A DNA stretch of 32,548 bases, from positions 1-32,548 of the forward strand of contig CATJXY010000020.1 of the NCBI GenBank assembly GCA_949744505.1. The letters run 5' to 3'. Of this stretch, positions 16,340-24,679 are shown piece by piece (positions within the stretch are counted from its first letter, which is position 1; each line of letters begins with the position of its first letter). Origin of the DNA: an uncultured Erysipelotrichaceae bacterium (lineage in GTDB: Bacteria; Bacillota_I; Bacilli_A; Erysipelotrichales; Erysipelotrichaceae). The notes beneath the pieces were generated by a model. It saw only the letters and a list, made by a program, of their open reading frames with translations. It had not been told where the DNA came from and searched no databases. The translations under genes were made by a program, and so were the position numbers.

Positions 16340-17059
16340 CTATTCTACTTCTATTTTAAAGTACTTTTTTATTTTTAATGGATTCGTATTTACTACTTGT
16401 TCAAGAGGAAAATCAACTTTTTGAACTGCTCTCATACAATTTTCAAAGTTTCCAATCAACTCACAATAATGTGCATCCGATCCGAAAATGACATCCACTT
16501 CATATTTTTTACATAACTCTAGGAGCATGCATACATTATCAAAAGCACCGACACGAAAAGATGTTGAGGCTATAGAAGAATTATTTATCTCCGGTAAAAC
16601 ACCATACTCCTTACATGACAACACAAACCTTTCTAACTCAATCGGAACACGACTATCATCCGGATGACCGATAATCTTTACAAAAGATTTTTTCATTGCA
16701 TTAATATATGCATCTGTGTTAACTTTGGCATCTTTTGAATAAAAACAAGGCGAATGAATGGATGCTATACAATAATCAAGTTCTTCGCAAATTCGATCAT
16801 CTAAATCAATAGAACCGTCCTGTCCCATAATATTCAACTCTACGCCTTTTAATAACCGCTGTCCTTCAATATGAGACGGTAAAATACGTAAATTAGAAAA
16901 ATAATACTCATGACATGTCCCCGGCATAGACGGTGCATGTTCACTGGTTCCCAAGACAGCCAATCCGATTTTTTTAGCATAATGACAATTTTCAGTCAAA
17001 GTCGAATATGCATGTCCGCTTACTAGTGTATGTGTATGTAAATCCAAATAAAAATTCAT
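16340..17059 (-). CDS. PHP-domain phosphoesterase (YcdX-like)
   Basis: 239 aa, a single PHP domain. Metal ligands are visible in DLHTHT (H8, H10), GHAYST (H16), SEHAP, IHSPC, GHPDD and GSDAHY, the trinuclear-zinc pattern of the YcdX/HisK-like phosphatases. It probably hydrolyses a phosphate ester; histidinol phosphatase is an alternative, but there are no his genes nearby. Its ATG directly abuts the stop of the serine hydrolase gene (TAAATG), with AGGAGC before it, so the two are translationally coupled. Confidence 0.85.
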   Translation of the reverse strand: MNFYLDLHTHTLVSGHAYSTLTENCHYAKKIGLAVLGTSEHAPSMPGTCHEYYFSNLRILPSHIEGQRLLKGVELNIMGQDGSIDLDDRICEELDYCIASIHSPCFYSKDAKVNTDAYINAMKKSFVKIIGHPDDSRVPIELERFVLSCKEYGVLPEINNSSIASTSFRVGAFDNVCMLLELCKKYEVDVIFGSDAHYCELIGNFENCMRAVQKVDFPLEQVVNTNPLKIKKYFKIEVE

Positions 17060-18898
17060 TTATTGCTCCTCCATAACTGAAATCGTTGCTTTTGCTCCAT
17101 TTTCACCTAAAAATCCGATATAACATCCTTTTGATTTTTCTGGAAGACGAGTACAAAGATCACTATCAAAAATCACATCTTCTTGATCATTGATAATTAC
17201 ACATCTGACTCTACCGTCAAATCTCAATGTGTCAATTTCATCTTCAATTCGATACCATTCAATCTCAGGATTTCTGAAATATATTTCTTTATTCGTAAGC
17301 TTTGTTACTGTATTCAAATTAATATACGCCCGATGTCCCAATTGTAATGCATCCATCCCCACTCTTTCAAGTGTTGCCATTTCTTTTCCCTCATTCCCAA
17401 TTACATCAATAAAAGGAACTGCTATACGATCATTTAAAATTCGCAATGGATAAGGATATAAAAGCGTATCCGAATATCCTTTTTCTATCTCTATACTAAG
17501 AATAATCGGTTCAATTTTAAACATTCTGCAATCAATTGATTCACGGATACAGATATATTTTTGTCCATTTAAATTTTCCCAATTATTTCCGGTATAATTC
17601 ATTTGTAACTTTTGAGCTAGCATCCTACGTTGACGAATTCCTTCAAAAGCTTCATCATCATATTCCACAAGTAAAAATGTTTTCTTTCCACATAAAGCAA
17701 ACTTGAACTTCGGATTTTTATAAGGACAAAGTCCACTATCAACATATGAAATATATCCTTCTTTATTTTTAATTTCTATATCTTTTGATGCCGAACTATT
17801 TACTCTGTAAATTTTATTATTTCCACCATATAATCCGGTTATTTCAGTTGCCATTTCGACAGGATTCAAAGTTCTTCCCTTATACTGAGGTTCTTCTAAA
17901 TACAAATATGCTAATTTCTTTGCAATTGTTTCAGCCTTAATATTTTCATCACATAAAAGAACTGTTACAACAATTTCAGCATCATAAAGTACAATTACAG
18001 ACGAATTAAATCCAAAAGTAGATCCATTTTTTAACCATGCTTTTTGTCTCAAACTACAAAAAGGTTCAATTTCAACCTCATCCCATCCTAAACCGTGTCG
18101 GTCATTCGAATTGTAATCAAATCCATAAGGACTCGCCATTTGAAGTTTTCCCATTAACAAAAGGCTTTCCTCACTAATCAATTTCCCATGAATAAGATTA
18201 TCCATAAACTTTGAAATATTTTCAGCAGTAGAAACAACCCCGCCTGAAGCAATACCATTTACAAATTCTTGCGGATAATCATGTCCAAATTCATTTTCAG
18301 CAAGTACAATACGTTCTTTACGAATATCGTGTACTTGGAAATCCGTATCCTCCAATTCACATGGAATACAAATTTTTTGATAAACGAAATTAGCATAACT
18401 CGTTTGAGCAATCTGTTCTACAATTAATTCCACCAAGCTATAAGCATCATTACAATAACAAGATATCTTTCCGGGAATATGGTTTAGATATAAGTCATGA
18501 TAAAGCTCAATCGTTTCTCGTAAAAATTGCCTGTTGGCAACATTCGTATATTTTCCCATTTTTGCAATTGAAGGAAGACCACTGCTATGATTAAGTAACA
18601 TTTTCACAGTAATTTTTTGATAATTCTTGTCTTTCATCTTAAACTGAGGCAAAATTTTATAAACCGGAGTATCTAAACTTAATTTCCCCTCTTCGACTAA
18701 TATCATAATAGAAACTGTCGCAAAAATCTTACTGATAGAACCGATTGAAAACATTGATTCCTTATCTATTTTTTGTTTAGAATTCTTGATTCCTTCTTTA
18801 AAAGAAAACACTTGTTTTCCTTGCTTAAAAACTGATACATCCATTGCTCGACAGTTATTTTCCGTCATAACTTTCTGACACATTTGCATTGCATCCAT
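17060..18898 (-). CDS. Serine hydrolase, beta-lactamase class C / D-alanyl-D-alanine carboxypeptidase-like, with C-terminal extension
   Basis: 612 aa. The N-terminal ~360 residues are a class C-type serine beta-lactamase/esterase fold: nucleophile S54-I-S-K57 (SxxK), Y148-C-N150 (YxN) and a third-motif candidate KNGSTFGF. The remaining ~250 residues are beta-rich and without a family I recognise. There is no signal peptide or lipobox, so it is probably cytoplasmic, which argues against a true antibiotic beta-lactamase. GAGGGAG lies 11 nt before ATG 18898. It follows a TrmH gene by 31 nt and is coupled to the PHP gene. Substrate unknown; a peptidase or esterase is likely. Confidence 0.82.
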   Translation of the reverse strand: MDAMQMCQKVMTENNCRAMDVSVFKQGKQVFSFKEGIKNSKQKIDKESMFSIGSISKIFATVSIMILVEEGKLSLDTPVYKILPQFKMKDKNYQKITVKMLLNHSSGLPSIAKMGKYTNVANRQFLRETIELYHDLYLNHIPGKISCYCNDAYSLVELIVEQIAQTSYANFVYQKICIPCELEDTDFQVHDIRKERIVLAENEFGHDYPQEFVNGIASGGVVSTAENISKFMDNLIHGKLISEESLLLMGKLQMASPYGFDYNSNDRHGLGWDEVEIEPFCSLRQKAWLKNGSTFGFNSSVIVLYDAEIVVTVLLCDENIKAETIAKKLAYLYLEEPQYKGRTLNPVEMATEITGLYGGNNKIYRVNSSASKDIEIKNKEGYISYVDSGLCPYKNPKFKFALCGKKTFLLVEYDDEAFEGIRQRRMLAQKLQMNYTGNNWENLNGQKYICIRESIDCRMFKIEPIILSIEIEKGYSDTLLYPYPLRILNDRIAVPFIDVIGNEGKEMATLERVGMDALQLGHRAYINLNTVTKLTNKEIYFRNPEIEWYRIEDEIDTLRFDGRVRCVIINDQEDVIFDSDLCTRLPEKSKGCYIGFLGENGAKATISVMEEQ

Positions 18899-18929
18899 AA
18901 ATTTCTACACTCCCTCTTTCCTAATTTTT

Positions 18930-19661
18930 TTATTTTTCCATAAATTCATACATGATAATTGCCGAAGCTACTGCTACATTTAAGCTTTCAAAAGAATGCA
19001 TTTCAATTTTGCAACATTTATCAGCTAAATCAATCAATTCTTTTTTTACTCCTTGTCCTTCATTCCCGAAAATGAAAGCCATTTTTTCCGTTGCTTCTAG
19101 ATGTTGAAGTGGTTGACTGTTTTTTAATGCCGTTGCTACAACAGTATATCCTTCTTTTTTCAAAGTTAAGATTTCATTGCTCAAGTCACATCTTCGAATA
19201 TCCAATAAAAACAATGCACCCTGAGTAGAACGGATACATTTTTCATTATAAACATCACAACAATCCAAAGACAAGATAATACGCTGAAAATTGAAACTAA
19301 CAGCTGTTCGAAGAATAGTCCCCAAATTCCCGGGATCTTGGATATTGTCCAAAAGAAGGATCCGATTACTTTCTTTCTTATTCTCTTTTTTATTACAAAT
19401 CGCTAAACATGTACAATTTGAAACATGACTGCTTAACTTATTCAACACTTCTTGAGAAGCAGTGATAACAACATCATTCTCAAACAATGCCTTCTTTTCT
19501 TCTAAGCATAATATCGTGTCCACACAGTGGGCTTTTTGTGCTTCTTGAATAAGATGTTCTTCTTCTACAATAAACTTTTTTGCTTGGTCTCTATACTTCT
19601 TGATAAGAAGTTTCGACCATTCTTTTACACGACTGTTATGAATTGAATTTATTTCGGCCAT
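18930..19661 (-). CDS. TrmH/SpoU-family RNA 2'-O-methyltransferase
   Basis: 243 aa from ATG 19661 (AGGTGA 5 nt upstream); a GTG at 19670 would add three residues. The N-terminal ~90 residues are the substrate-binding domain (RVKEWSKLL...KFIVEEEHL). The SPOUT domain follows with NIQDPGNLGTILRTA (motif 1), IFGNEGQGV (motif 2) and SLNVAVASAI (motif 3), which form the SAM knot. It should 2'-O-methylate rRNA or tRNA; the target is not fixed. The start follows the DUF1653 stop by one base (TGA-T-ATG). Confidence 0.9.
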   Translation of the reverse strand: MAEINSIHNSRVKEWSKLLIKKYRDQAKKFIVEEEHLIQEAQKAHCVDTILCLEEKKALFENDVVITASQEVLNKLSSHVSNCTCLAICNKKENKKESNRILLLDNIQDPGNLGTILRTAVSFNFQRIILSLDCCDVYNEKCIRSTQGALFLLDIRRCDLSNEILTLKKEGYTVVATALKNSQPLQHLEATEKMAFIFGNEGQGVKKELIDLADKCCKIEMHSFESLNVAVASAIIMYEFMEK

Positions 19662-19662
19662 A

Positions 19663-19875
19663 TCATTCACCTATATATTCAAATCGGGATAGCCATACCC
19701 CATCTCTTTCTATTTTTTCAAAAAACATTTCTTTTGGACGAATCCATATCTCTTGATTTCCATATAACGCTTTGTATACTACATATTCCTCACACGTTTC
19801 CGAATGCTTTGCCACTGCAAGTACCTGATATAAATTTCCTTTAAAATGCTTATATTTACCTAAACGAACTTCCAT
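19663..19875 (-). CDS. DUF1653-family small protein
   Basis: 70 aa covering a complete DUF1653 domain: GKYKHFKGNLYQVLAVAKHS, then a conserved VVYKALYG and IWIRPKEMFFEKI. Function is unknown; such domains are often found alone or next to RNA-related or ADP-ribose-related genes. The start ATG shares a base with the upstream stop (TAATG), with AAGGAAG upstream, so it is coupled to the neighbour. Confidence 0.88.
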   Translation of the reverse strand: MEVRLGKYKHFKGNLYQVLAVAKHSETCEEYVVYKALYGNQEIWIRPKEMFFEKIERDGVWLSRFEYIGE

Positions 19876-20318
19876 TAATTAAACTTCCTTTCTTTTTTTC
19901 CTTTAATTTTTCTCAGAAGCTTATCGATTTGATGATCTATCTCCATATCCAAACTATCATTTTCTTTTACTTTTCTTTGAAGCAAAATTTCCATACAAAT
20001 ATATTGAGATTGAACATTTCCGTCTATAACTACAATAGAGTTTAAACACCCTGATAATGGCATTATAACTTTATTTTCTACAATCAGATATGCATCATTT
20101 AATTCACATTTAATTCCGTTAATTTCAACTTTCCCTTTATTATTGATGAATATAACATGATCTTGTAACAATCTCGGTTCCAACTCTTTGCGTAAAATAC
20201 CATCCTGATCCCCACTTATAAATAAACAATCTATCAAATGATCTCGACAATATAAAACCAATCTTTCCATCAACTCTTGATTTTTAAATGAATGGGCTTC
20301 ACAATATCCAAAACGCAT
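19875..20318 (-). CDS. Unrecognised protein, possibly a degenerate YfcE-like metallophosphoesterase
   Basis: 147 aa from ATG 20318 (GAGG 8 nt upstream); a GTG at 20327 has no spaced RBS. The layout recalls compact YfcE/YsnB metallophosphoesterases: an opening beta strand where the family has a D-x-H (here FGYCEAHS), then a helix and a strand ending LFISGD, and a late strand pair (PLSGCLNSIVVIDG, YICMEIL) where the family ends with NPGS...SYAILEI. The D-x-H, GNCD and GHTH metal ligands are missing, so it would not be a normal phosphoesterase. The resemblance is by eye and may be wrong. The tail is highly basic and charged. It follows ftsZ after a terminator and is coupled to DUF1653. Confidence 0.5.
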   Translation of the reverse strand: MRFGYCEAHSFKNQELMERLVLYCRDHLIDCLFISGDQDGILRKELEPRLLQDHVIFINNKGKVEINGIKCELNDAYLIVENKVIMPLSGCLNSIVVIDGNVQSQYICMEILLQRKVKENDSLDMEIDHQIDKLLRKIKGKKERKFN

Positions 20319-20358
20319 GATTTTCACCTCAACAATTATATAATATCAAAATTATCAT

Positions 20359-20383
20359 AAAAAAAATAGAGCAAAAGCTCCAT
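20359..20383 (-). terminator. Intrinsic terminator after ftsZ
   Basis: Minus strand ATGGAGC-TTTT-GCTCTAT, 7 bp with one G-T, followed by at least seven T; it starts 4 nt after the ftsZ stop. It separates ftsAZ from the downstream cluster, which either relies on read-through or has an unrecognised promoter. Confidence 0.85.
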
Positions 20384-20387
20384 TCTT

Positions 20388-21464
20388 TTATCTGTATCTG
20401 AAGAAATCAGGGATGGATCCATCCTCAGCATCATTTGAAGTTTCCACAGCTTTTTCCTTAACAACTCCTTCATTTGAAGAAGCTTTAATAATTGAAGGTG
20501 AAGCTTTTTCCGGTTCTTCATGGAAATCAAATCCCGTCGCAATAACTGTAACAATAATGGATTCTCCGATTTTTTCATTAATCGCAACACCAAATATAAT
20601 ATCAATATTTCCGCCTGCCGCTTCACGAATATATTCAATTGCATCATTCGCATCATAAATGCTGATATTGGCACCACCGGTTACATTGACAATTGCATTT
20701 TTAGCACCGGCAATCTGCGCCTCTAGTAATGGACTCTGAATTGCTTTTTGAGCTGCTTCCTGAGCCTTGTTATCTCCTTGACTCATACCGATACCGATAA
20801 GTGCAGAGCCTTGTCCTTTCATAACTGATTTTACATCCGCAAAATCCAAGTTGATTAATGCCGGAACCGCAATCAAATCTGTGATTGTCTGCACGCCTTG
20901 ACGAAGTACATTATCTGCCTCTTTAAATGCATCCACAAACGGAATTCGTCCAATAACTTTCAATAATTGATTATTAGAAACAATAATCAAACTATCAACA
21001 TATTCTTTCAAATTTTCCAAACCGCTAAGAGCCTGTGTGGTACGCTTCTTTCCTTCAAAATCAAAAGGCTTTGTCACAATTCCTACTGTAAGGCATCCCA
21101 TCTCTTTAGCTAACTTAGCAAAGACAGGCGCAGCACCCGTTCCTGTTCCTCCACCCAATCCGGCAGTGATAAACACCATATCGGCACCGCTAATTGCTTC
21201 CTTAATTTCTGCTTCACTTTCCATGGCAGCTTTACGTCCTACTTCAGGATCTGCACCGGCACCCAATCCACCGGTTGTCTCTCTTCCTAAAATAATCTTT
21301 TTTTCAACAGGAGAAACATTCAACACTTGCAAATCGGTATTACAAACATAAAAATCTACTCCCTGTACTCCATCTTCAACCATGCGCCCTACCGCATTAC
21401 ATCCGGCACCACCGATTCCGAACACTTTAATTTTTGCTACCTGATTATACTGTAAATCACTCAT
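20388..21464 (-). CDS. ftsZ: Cell division protein FtsZ
   Basis: 358 aa, the tubulin-like GTPase that forms the division ring. GTP-binding features are [11 protein letters not shown] (15-25) and the signature loop GGGTGTG (104-110); the T7 catalytic loop is in [11 protein letters not shown]. Residues ~320-350 are a low-complexity linker and the conserved C-terminal peptide is IPDFFRYR, the anchor for FtsA. AGGAGG precedes the ATG. The gap to ftsA is 9 nt. No murein-synthesis genes flank ftsAZ here. Confidence 0.98.
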   Translation of the reverse strand: MSDLQYNQVAKIKVFGIGGAGCNAVGRMVEDGVQGVDFYVCNTDLQVLNVSPVEKKIILGRETTGGLGAGADPEVGRKAAMESEAEIKEAISGADMVFITAGLGGGTGTGAAPVFAKLAKEMGCLTVGIVTKPFDFEGKKRTTQALSGLENLKEYVDSLIIVSNNQLLKVIGRIPFVDAFKEADNVLRQGVQTITDLIAVPALINLDFADVKSVMKGQGSALIGIGMSQGDNKAQEAAQKAIQSPLLEAQIAGAKNAIVNVTGGANISIYDANDAIEYIREAAGGNIDIIFGVAINEKIGESIIVTVIATGFDFHEEPEKASPSIIKASSNEGVVKEKAVETSNDAEDGSIPDFFRYR

Positions 21465-21473
21465 AAATTCCTC

Positions 21474-22721
21474 CTATTGCTTTTTGTCAAAAAGCATGCC
21501 TTTCAATTTCTTAGTAATTGTATCTTCTGTTCTCTTTTCAGGACGTTTGATATTTATCGTATTTTCAAATTCCTGCATATTAATACTGCTTAAATTATTG
21601 TTCAAAATTGTTTGCTGATCCTTGTATGCATAAAAAGCACCTAAACATGTTACCAAAGAACTATCTCTTCCACCAACTGTCTCAGGGTAATAAATTGAAA
21701 CATCCATATGAAGCTCTTTTTTCATTAACTCATCAATACCTTGTAATTCTCCCCCATCACCACAAAGCACAAATTTGACCGGATCTTTTTCAAAAATAGG
21801 TTCACATAAACGTTTTATTTCATCTATCCATTCTTTTGCTTTAGGGAAGATAGTTTCATATAATTCCTTTTCGCTGAGTGTTTTTGTTTTACCACCTGCA
21901 GCCCAAATATAAACCGGAGCCGATTCAAAATTTGTCATATTTAGGCGAGTATTATATTTAAGTAATTTCATCGCCTCATCACGTTTAATTGCTGTCTTTT
22001 CTAAGAGTGGTGCTATAAAATCTCTAAGACCTACACTCATCGCAATACTACTTGCCAGTCTTCCATCCGCAAAATACGATAAAGTAGATGATTGCTCTTG
22101 AAGATTAATTAAAATTGTAGGATGATTCAGAGCTTGTTCAAATAATACCGCTTCCTTTGCGATCGCATAAGAATCTAAACAAATATCCAAGATAGATAAT
22201 CCTGCTTTCTCTACACAAGAAACGTAATCAAATGTTGTAACTCTATCTGCACAAAGCAAATCAACATCTACAATCAACTCATCACATTCTTCATTTAATG
22301 GCATTCTCCTTGTGGTAATACCATTACATGTATATTTTACACAAACTACATTTATCAGGGCAAGCCCTTCTTGTGGCTTAATTTGAGAAGCCGTTTTCAT
22401 TGCCCGACTAATATCATTGACAGAAACACGCTTATCTATTTCCACAGAAACTCGTTTTGATACTCGCTGTGAATTGACAGAAGGAATACATAGAAGAACT
22501 CTTTCTATAGCTGCGCCTAACTGCTTTGAAGCATTTGCAACCGCTTTTCTGATATTCTCAATTACAGCTTCTTTATTTACAATTTTCTGCCCGAGTATTC
22601 CAGTGGTATGAACCCTTTCAATCTTCAATATATTAAATCGAGTATTAAAGAATTCTCCAACAATTAATCGTATTTCATGGTCAGCGATTTCTAAAGCTAC
22701 ATATAATTGTTTTTGAGCCAT
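21474..22721 (-). CDS. ftsA: Cell division protein FtsA
   Basis: About 415 aa from ATG 22721, which has GGAGGG 7 nt upstream; an in-frame ATG 15 nt earlier contains that RBS and is less likely. Actin-fold ATPase with an N-terminal phosphate loop (VALEIADHEIRLIVGE), the 1C domain (residues ~75-165) and the later ATP-binding strand FVLCGDGGEL. The end, ITKKLKGMLFDKK, fits the amphipathic membrane-targeting helix. It anchors FtsZ to the membrane. The gene is divergently transcribed from rpmB. Confidence 0.93.
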   Translation of the reverse strand: MAQKQLYVALEIADHEIRLIVGEFFNTRFNILKIERVHTTGILGQKIVNKEAVIENIRKAVANASKQLGAAIERVLLCIPSVNSQRVSKRVSVEIDKRVSVNDISRAMKTASQIKPQEGLALINVVCVKYTCNGITTRRMPLNEECDELIVDVDLLCADRVTTFDYVSCVEKAGLSILDICLDSYAIAKEAVLFEQALNHPTILINLQEQSSTLSYFADGRLASSIAMSVGLRDFIAPLLEKTAIKRDEAMKLLKYNTRLNMTNFESAPVYIWAAGGKTKTLSEKELYETIFPKAKEWIDEIKRLCEPIFEKDPVKFVLCGDGGELQGIDELMKKELHMDVSIYYPETVGGRDSSLVTCLGAFYAYKDQQTILNNNLSSINMQEFENTINIKRPEKRTEDTITKKLKGMLFDKKQ

Positions 22722-22748
22722 TTCGCTACCCTCCATTACTTCTTCATA

Positions 22749-22757
22749 ATCATACCA
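22749..22757 (-). promoter_or_regulatory. Extended -10 promoter of ftsA-ftsZ
   Basis: Minus strand TGGTATGAT (TGn-TATGAT) with an A/T-rich, poorly conserved -35. The start near 22742 gives a leader of about 20 nt. Confidence 0.5.
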
Positions 22758-22807
22758 TAAATATTGTTAATTAAAAAGTTTTTTTATTACGTTTTTCAAG
22801 AAAATTC

Positions 22808-22836
22808 TTGCAATTTAATATTCGCTATGGTATGCT
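22808..22836 (+). promoter_or_regulatory. Promoter of rpmB
   Basis: TTGCAA (22808-22813), a 17-nt spacer and extended -10 TGGTATGCT (TATGCT at 22831-22836). The start is near 22843, at a 10-bp palindrome AGCAATTGCT (22842-22851). Confidence 0.75.
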
Positions 22837-22876
22837 ATACAAGCAATTGCTATGAACACGAAAGGGGGTTTACGGT

Positions 22877-23068
22877 ATGTCAAAAGTTTGTGCAATCACC
22901 GGTAAAAAGCCTTTGTCTGGAAACAAGCGTTCTCATTCACTTCGTGCAACACGTCGTAAATGGAATGTTAACTTACAAAAAGTTAAAGTCATGGTAGATG
23001 GAAAACCACAGAAGCTCCGTATTTCTGCCCGTGCCTTAAAGACATTGAAAGCTCAGCAAAACGGTTAA
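22877..23068 (+). CDS. rpmB: Ribosomal protein bL28
   Basis: 63 aa, the whole length of the family. It has the expected basic composition, the N-terminal [17 protein letters not shown] segment and a C-terminal [11 protein letters not shown]. Only one of the zinc-ribbon cysteines remains (C5), so it is the zinc-free form. AAGGGGG precedes the ATG. It is monocistronic, between its own promoter and terminators. Confidence 0.97.
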   Translation: MSKVCAITGKKPLSGNKRSHSLRATRRKWNVNLQKVKVMVDGKPQKLRISARALKTLKAQQNG

Positions 23069-23074
23069 TAAATT

Positions 23075-23095
23075 AGGATCTTGTGATCCTTTTTT
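23075..23095 (+). terminator. Intrinsic terminator of rpmB
   Basis: AGGATC-TTGT-GATCCT with a following T-run; 6 nt after the rpmB stop. Confidence 0.85.
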
Positions 23096-23104
23096 ATTTT
23101 TATA

Positions 23105-23147
23105 AAAAAATCCAAATTGTTAATGTTTATAACAACTTGGATTTTTT
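23105..23147. terminator. Second, long bidirectional hairpin after rpmB
   Basis: AAAAAATCCAAATTGTT (23105-23121) pairs with AACAACTTGGATTTTTT (23131-23147): 17 bp with a single A-C mismatch and a 9-nt loop, with T-runs on both strands. It could be a back-up terminator for rpmB or block leftward read-through toward rpmB. Confidence 0.75.
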
Positions 23148-23361
23148 ACTATCGTCACTAATACGACTACATAGCATTTTTCCATAAGCATTTACTGTGT
23201 TTTAAAATGAATGGCTTAAGTTATCGGTTATCATGAATAAACAAATAGTTTTTTTCGTTACTTCATATAATTTTCATCAGAATTCTGTAATCATAAAATA
23301 GAACATACTCAGAATTCAGTACCAAACTTTAATTATATAAATTAAAAGGTTTTTATAAAGA
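23148..23361. other. Intergenic stretch without a recognised gene
   Basis: Between the rpmB hairpins and the terminator of the AI-2E gene. I see two GAATTC-centred repeats (CAGAATTCTG near 23279 and TCAGAATTCAG near 23311) and a 22-codon ORF without an RBS (23233-23301). No RNA gene or promoter is convincing. Confidence 0.6.
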
Positions 23362-23364
23362 AAT

Positions 23365-23396
23365 ATAAAAGAGCGAAAAACTAACATTTTCACTCT
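23365..23396 (-). terminator. Intrinsic terminator of the AI-2E family gene
   Basis: Minus strand AGAGTGAAAA and TTTTCGCTCT pair over 10 bp (one G-T) around a 7-nt loop, then TTTTATATTT; about 22 nt after the stop. Confidence 0.75.
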
Positions 23397-23417
23397 CTTG
23401 CTTTCAATTTATATCTG

Positions 23418-24554
23418 TCAAACTTCAATTTGTTTTTCTTTGAGCCTTGCATCAATCCATTCTTTAGTTAGTGTATAAATTACTGCAAAAAACGGAACTC
23501 CGAAAAACATACCGGTTATACCGAATAAGCCACCACCCACAACGATTGCAAACATTGTCCAAAATCCCGGAAGACCTGTGGAATTTCCAAGAATCAATGG
23601 TCCCAAAATATTTCCATCAAATTGTTGTAACAATAAAATGAAAATTAAAAACCAAATTGCCTGAACAGGATCAACAATAAATAAAATAAAGACTGAAGGA
23701 ATCGCTCCGATAAATGGGCCGAAAAATGGAACGATATTGGTAATTCCGATAATACAACTGATCAAAACCGAATAATCCATCTTTAATAAACTCATACCGA
23801 TAAAACACAATATTCCAATTATAAACGAATCAATTGCTTTTCCCACAATAAAATTGTTAAACATATCCCCGGTTAAAGTAGCAATCGAAAGAATTCTTTC
23901 TACCGCTTTTGTACTTAAAAGTGCATACAAAAGTTTTTTAAATTGATGTTCGAATTTTTCTTTTCCCAATAAAATATAAACCGCAACAATAATACTTACA
24001 AAAATATTGATAATGAATGAGAAAACTTTAACAGAATTATTAATAACTTGTGGTAAATAATTAATTACTAAAGTAATTGCTTGCTGTAATACATCTTCAG
24101 ATGTATCCAATAAACCGGTTAAATATGTAGAATCTAAATTATACTTCATCATCATATCTTCTACAAATACACTCGTTAACTCAATATAATCATGAAGTTG
24201 ATTTGCTAAAGTAATAACACTGGAAATAATCTGGGGTATGACTAAAGATAGAAGTACATAAATAATGACAAACATAAGAATAACAGAAGAAAAAGCTGAA
24301 ATTTTTCGTTTTATTGAAAACGAGAAATTTACTTTTCCCAACAACTTTTCTTCAATCAATTTCATTACAGGCATCAACAAAAATGCAATTGCAAACCCCA
24401 ATATAAACGGAAATAAGATACCATTTAAAAACGAGAAAAAGTGTCTCAAAACATTAAAATTTTTGACGATGAAATAAAATGTCAACAAAATTATCCCAGA
24501 TAAGACAAGAGAAACAACATTCTCGCGTACTTTTGAGGAAAAATTAACTTTCAT
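23418..24554 (-). CDS. AI-2E family (PerM-type) permease
   Basis: 378 aa with about eight membrane segments. The C-terminal half is characteristic: GITNIVPFFGPFIGAIPS and LLQQFDGNILGPLILGNSTGLPGFWTMFAIVVGGGLFGITGMFFGVPFFAVI. Members export small molecules (TqsA for AI-2) or sodium ions (YdjZ/YtvI type), so the substrate cannot be fixed. GAGGTGAG precedes the ATG. It is monocistronic with its own terminator. Confidence 0.9.
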   Translation of the reverse strand: MKVNFSSKVRENVVSLVLSGIILLTFYFIVKNFNVLRHFFSFLNGILFPFILGFAIAFLLMPVMKLIEEKLLGKVNFSFSIKRKISAFSSVILMFVIIYVLLSLVIPQIISSVITLANQLHDYIELTSVFVEDMMMKYNLDSTYLTGLLDTSEDVLQQAITLVINYLPQVINNSVKVFSFIINIFVSIIVAVYILLGKEKFEHQFKKLLYALLSTKAVERILSIATLTGDMFNNFIVGKAIDSFIIGILCFIGMSLLKMDYSVLISCIIGITNIVPFFGPFIGAIPSVFILFIVDPVQAIWFLIFILLLQQFDGNILGPLILGNSTGLPGFWTMFAIVVGGGLFGITGMFFGVPFFAVIYTLTKEWIDARLKEKQIEV

Positions 24555-24574
24555 AAACTCACCTCTCTTCCTCT

Positions 24575-24583
24575 ATTTTAGCA
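24575..24583 (-). promoter_or_regulatory. Extended -10 promoter of the AI-2E family gene
   Basis: Minus strand TGCTAAAAT with no clear -35; the leader would be about 14 nt. Confidence 0.45.
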
Positions 24584-24646
24584 TAGAAGTATCCAATTTA
24601 CATCTTCAAATTTCTTAAGAATGTCTTATCATTTTCTAACTATCTA

Positions 24647-24655
24647 TGTTATAAT
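24647..24655 (+). promoter_or_regulatory. Extended -10 promoter of the small membrane protein gene
   Basis: TGTTATAAT, a perfect -10 with TGn; TTATCA 18 nt upstream is a weak -35. The start near 24662 leaves an ~18-nt leader with AAAGAGG. Confidence 0.6.
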
Positions 24656-24679
24656 TATAAAAAAGAAAGAGGAAAATTT

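Noticed and set aside
17060-18898. Antibiotic-resistance beta-lactamase
   Set aside because: SxxK and YxN are shared by many esterases and peptidases, and the protein lacks an export signal and class-specific KTG motif.
20336-20677. 113-codon frame overlapping the ftsZ end
   Set aside because: It is another frame of the ftsZ coding sequence (Leu/Lys-rich, low complexity) and runs through the ftsZ terminator.
22764-22997. 77-codon frame overlapping the rpmB promoter and gene
   Set aside because: Covers the rpmB promoter and the first part of rpmB in another frame; its residues are not a recognisable protein.
23233-23301. 22-codon ORF in the 23148-23361 intergenic region
   Set aside because: No RBS and no promoter; length is within chance in AT-rich DNA.
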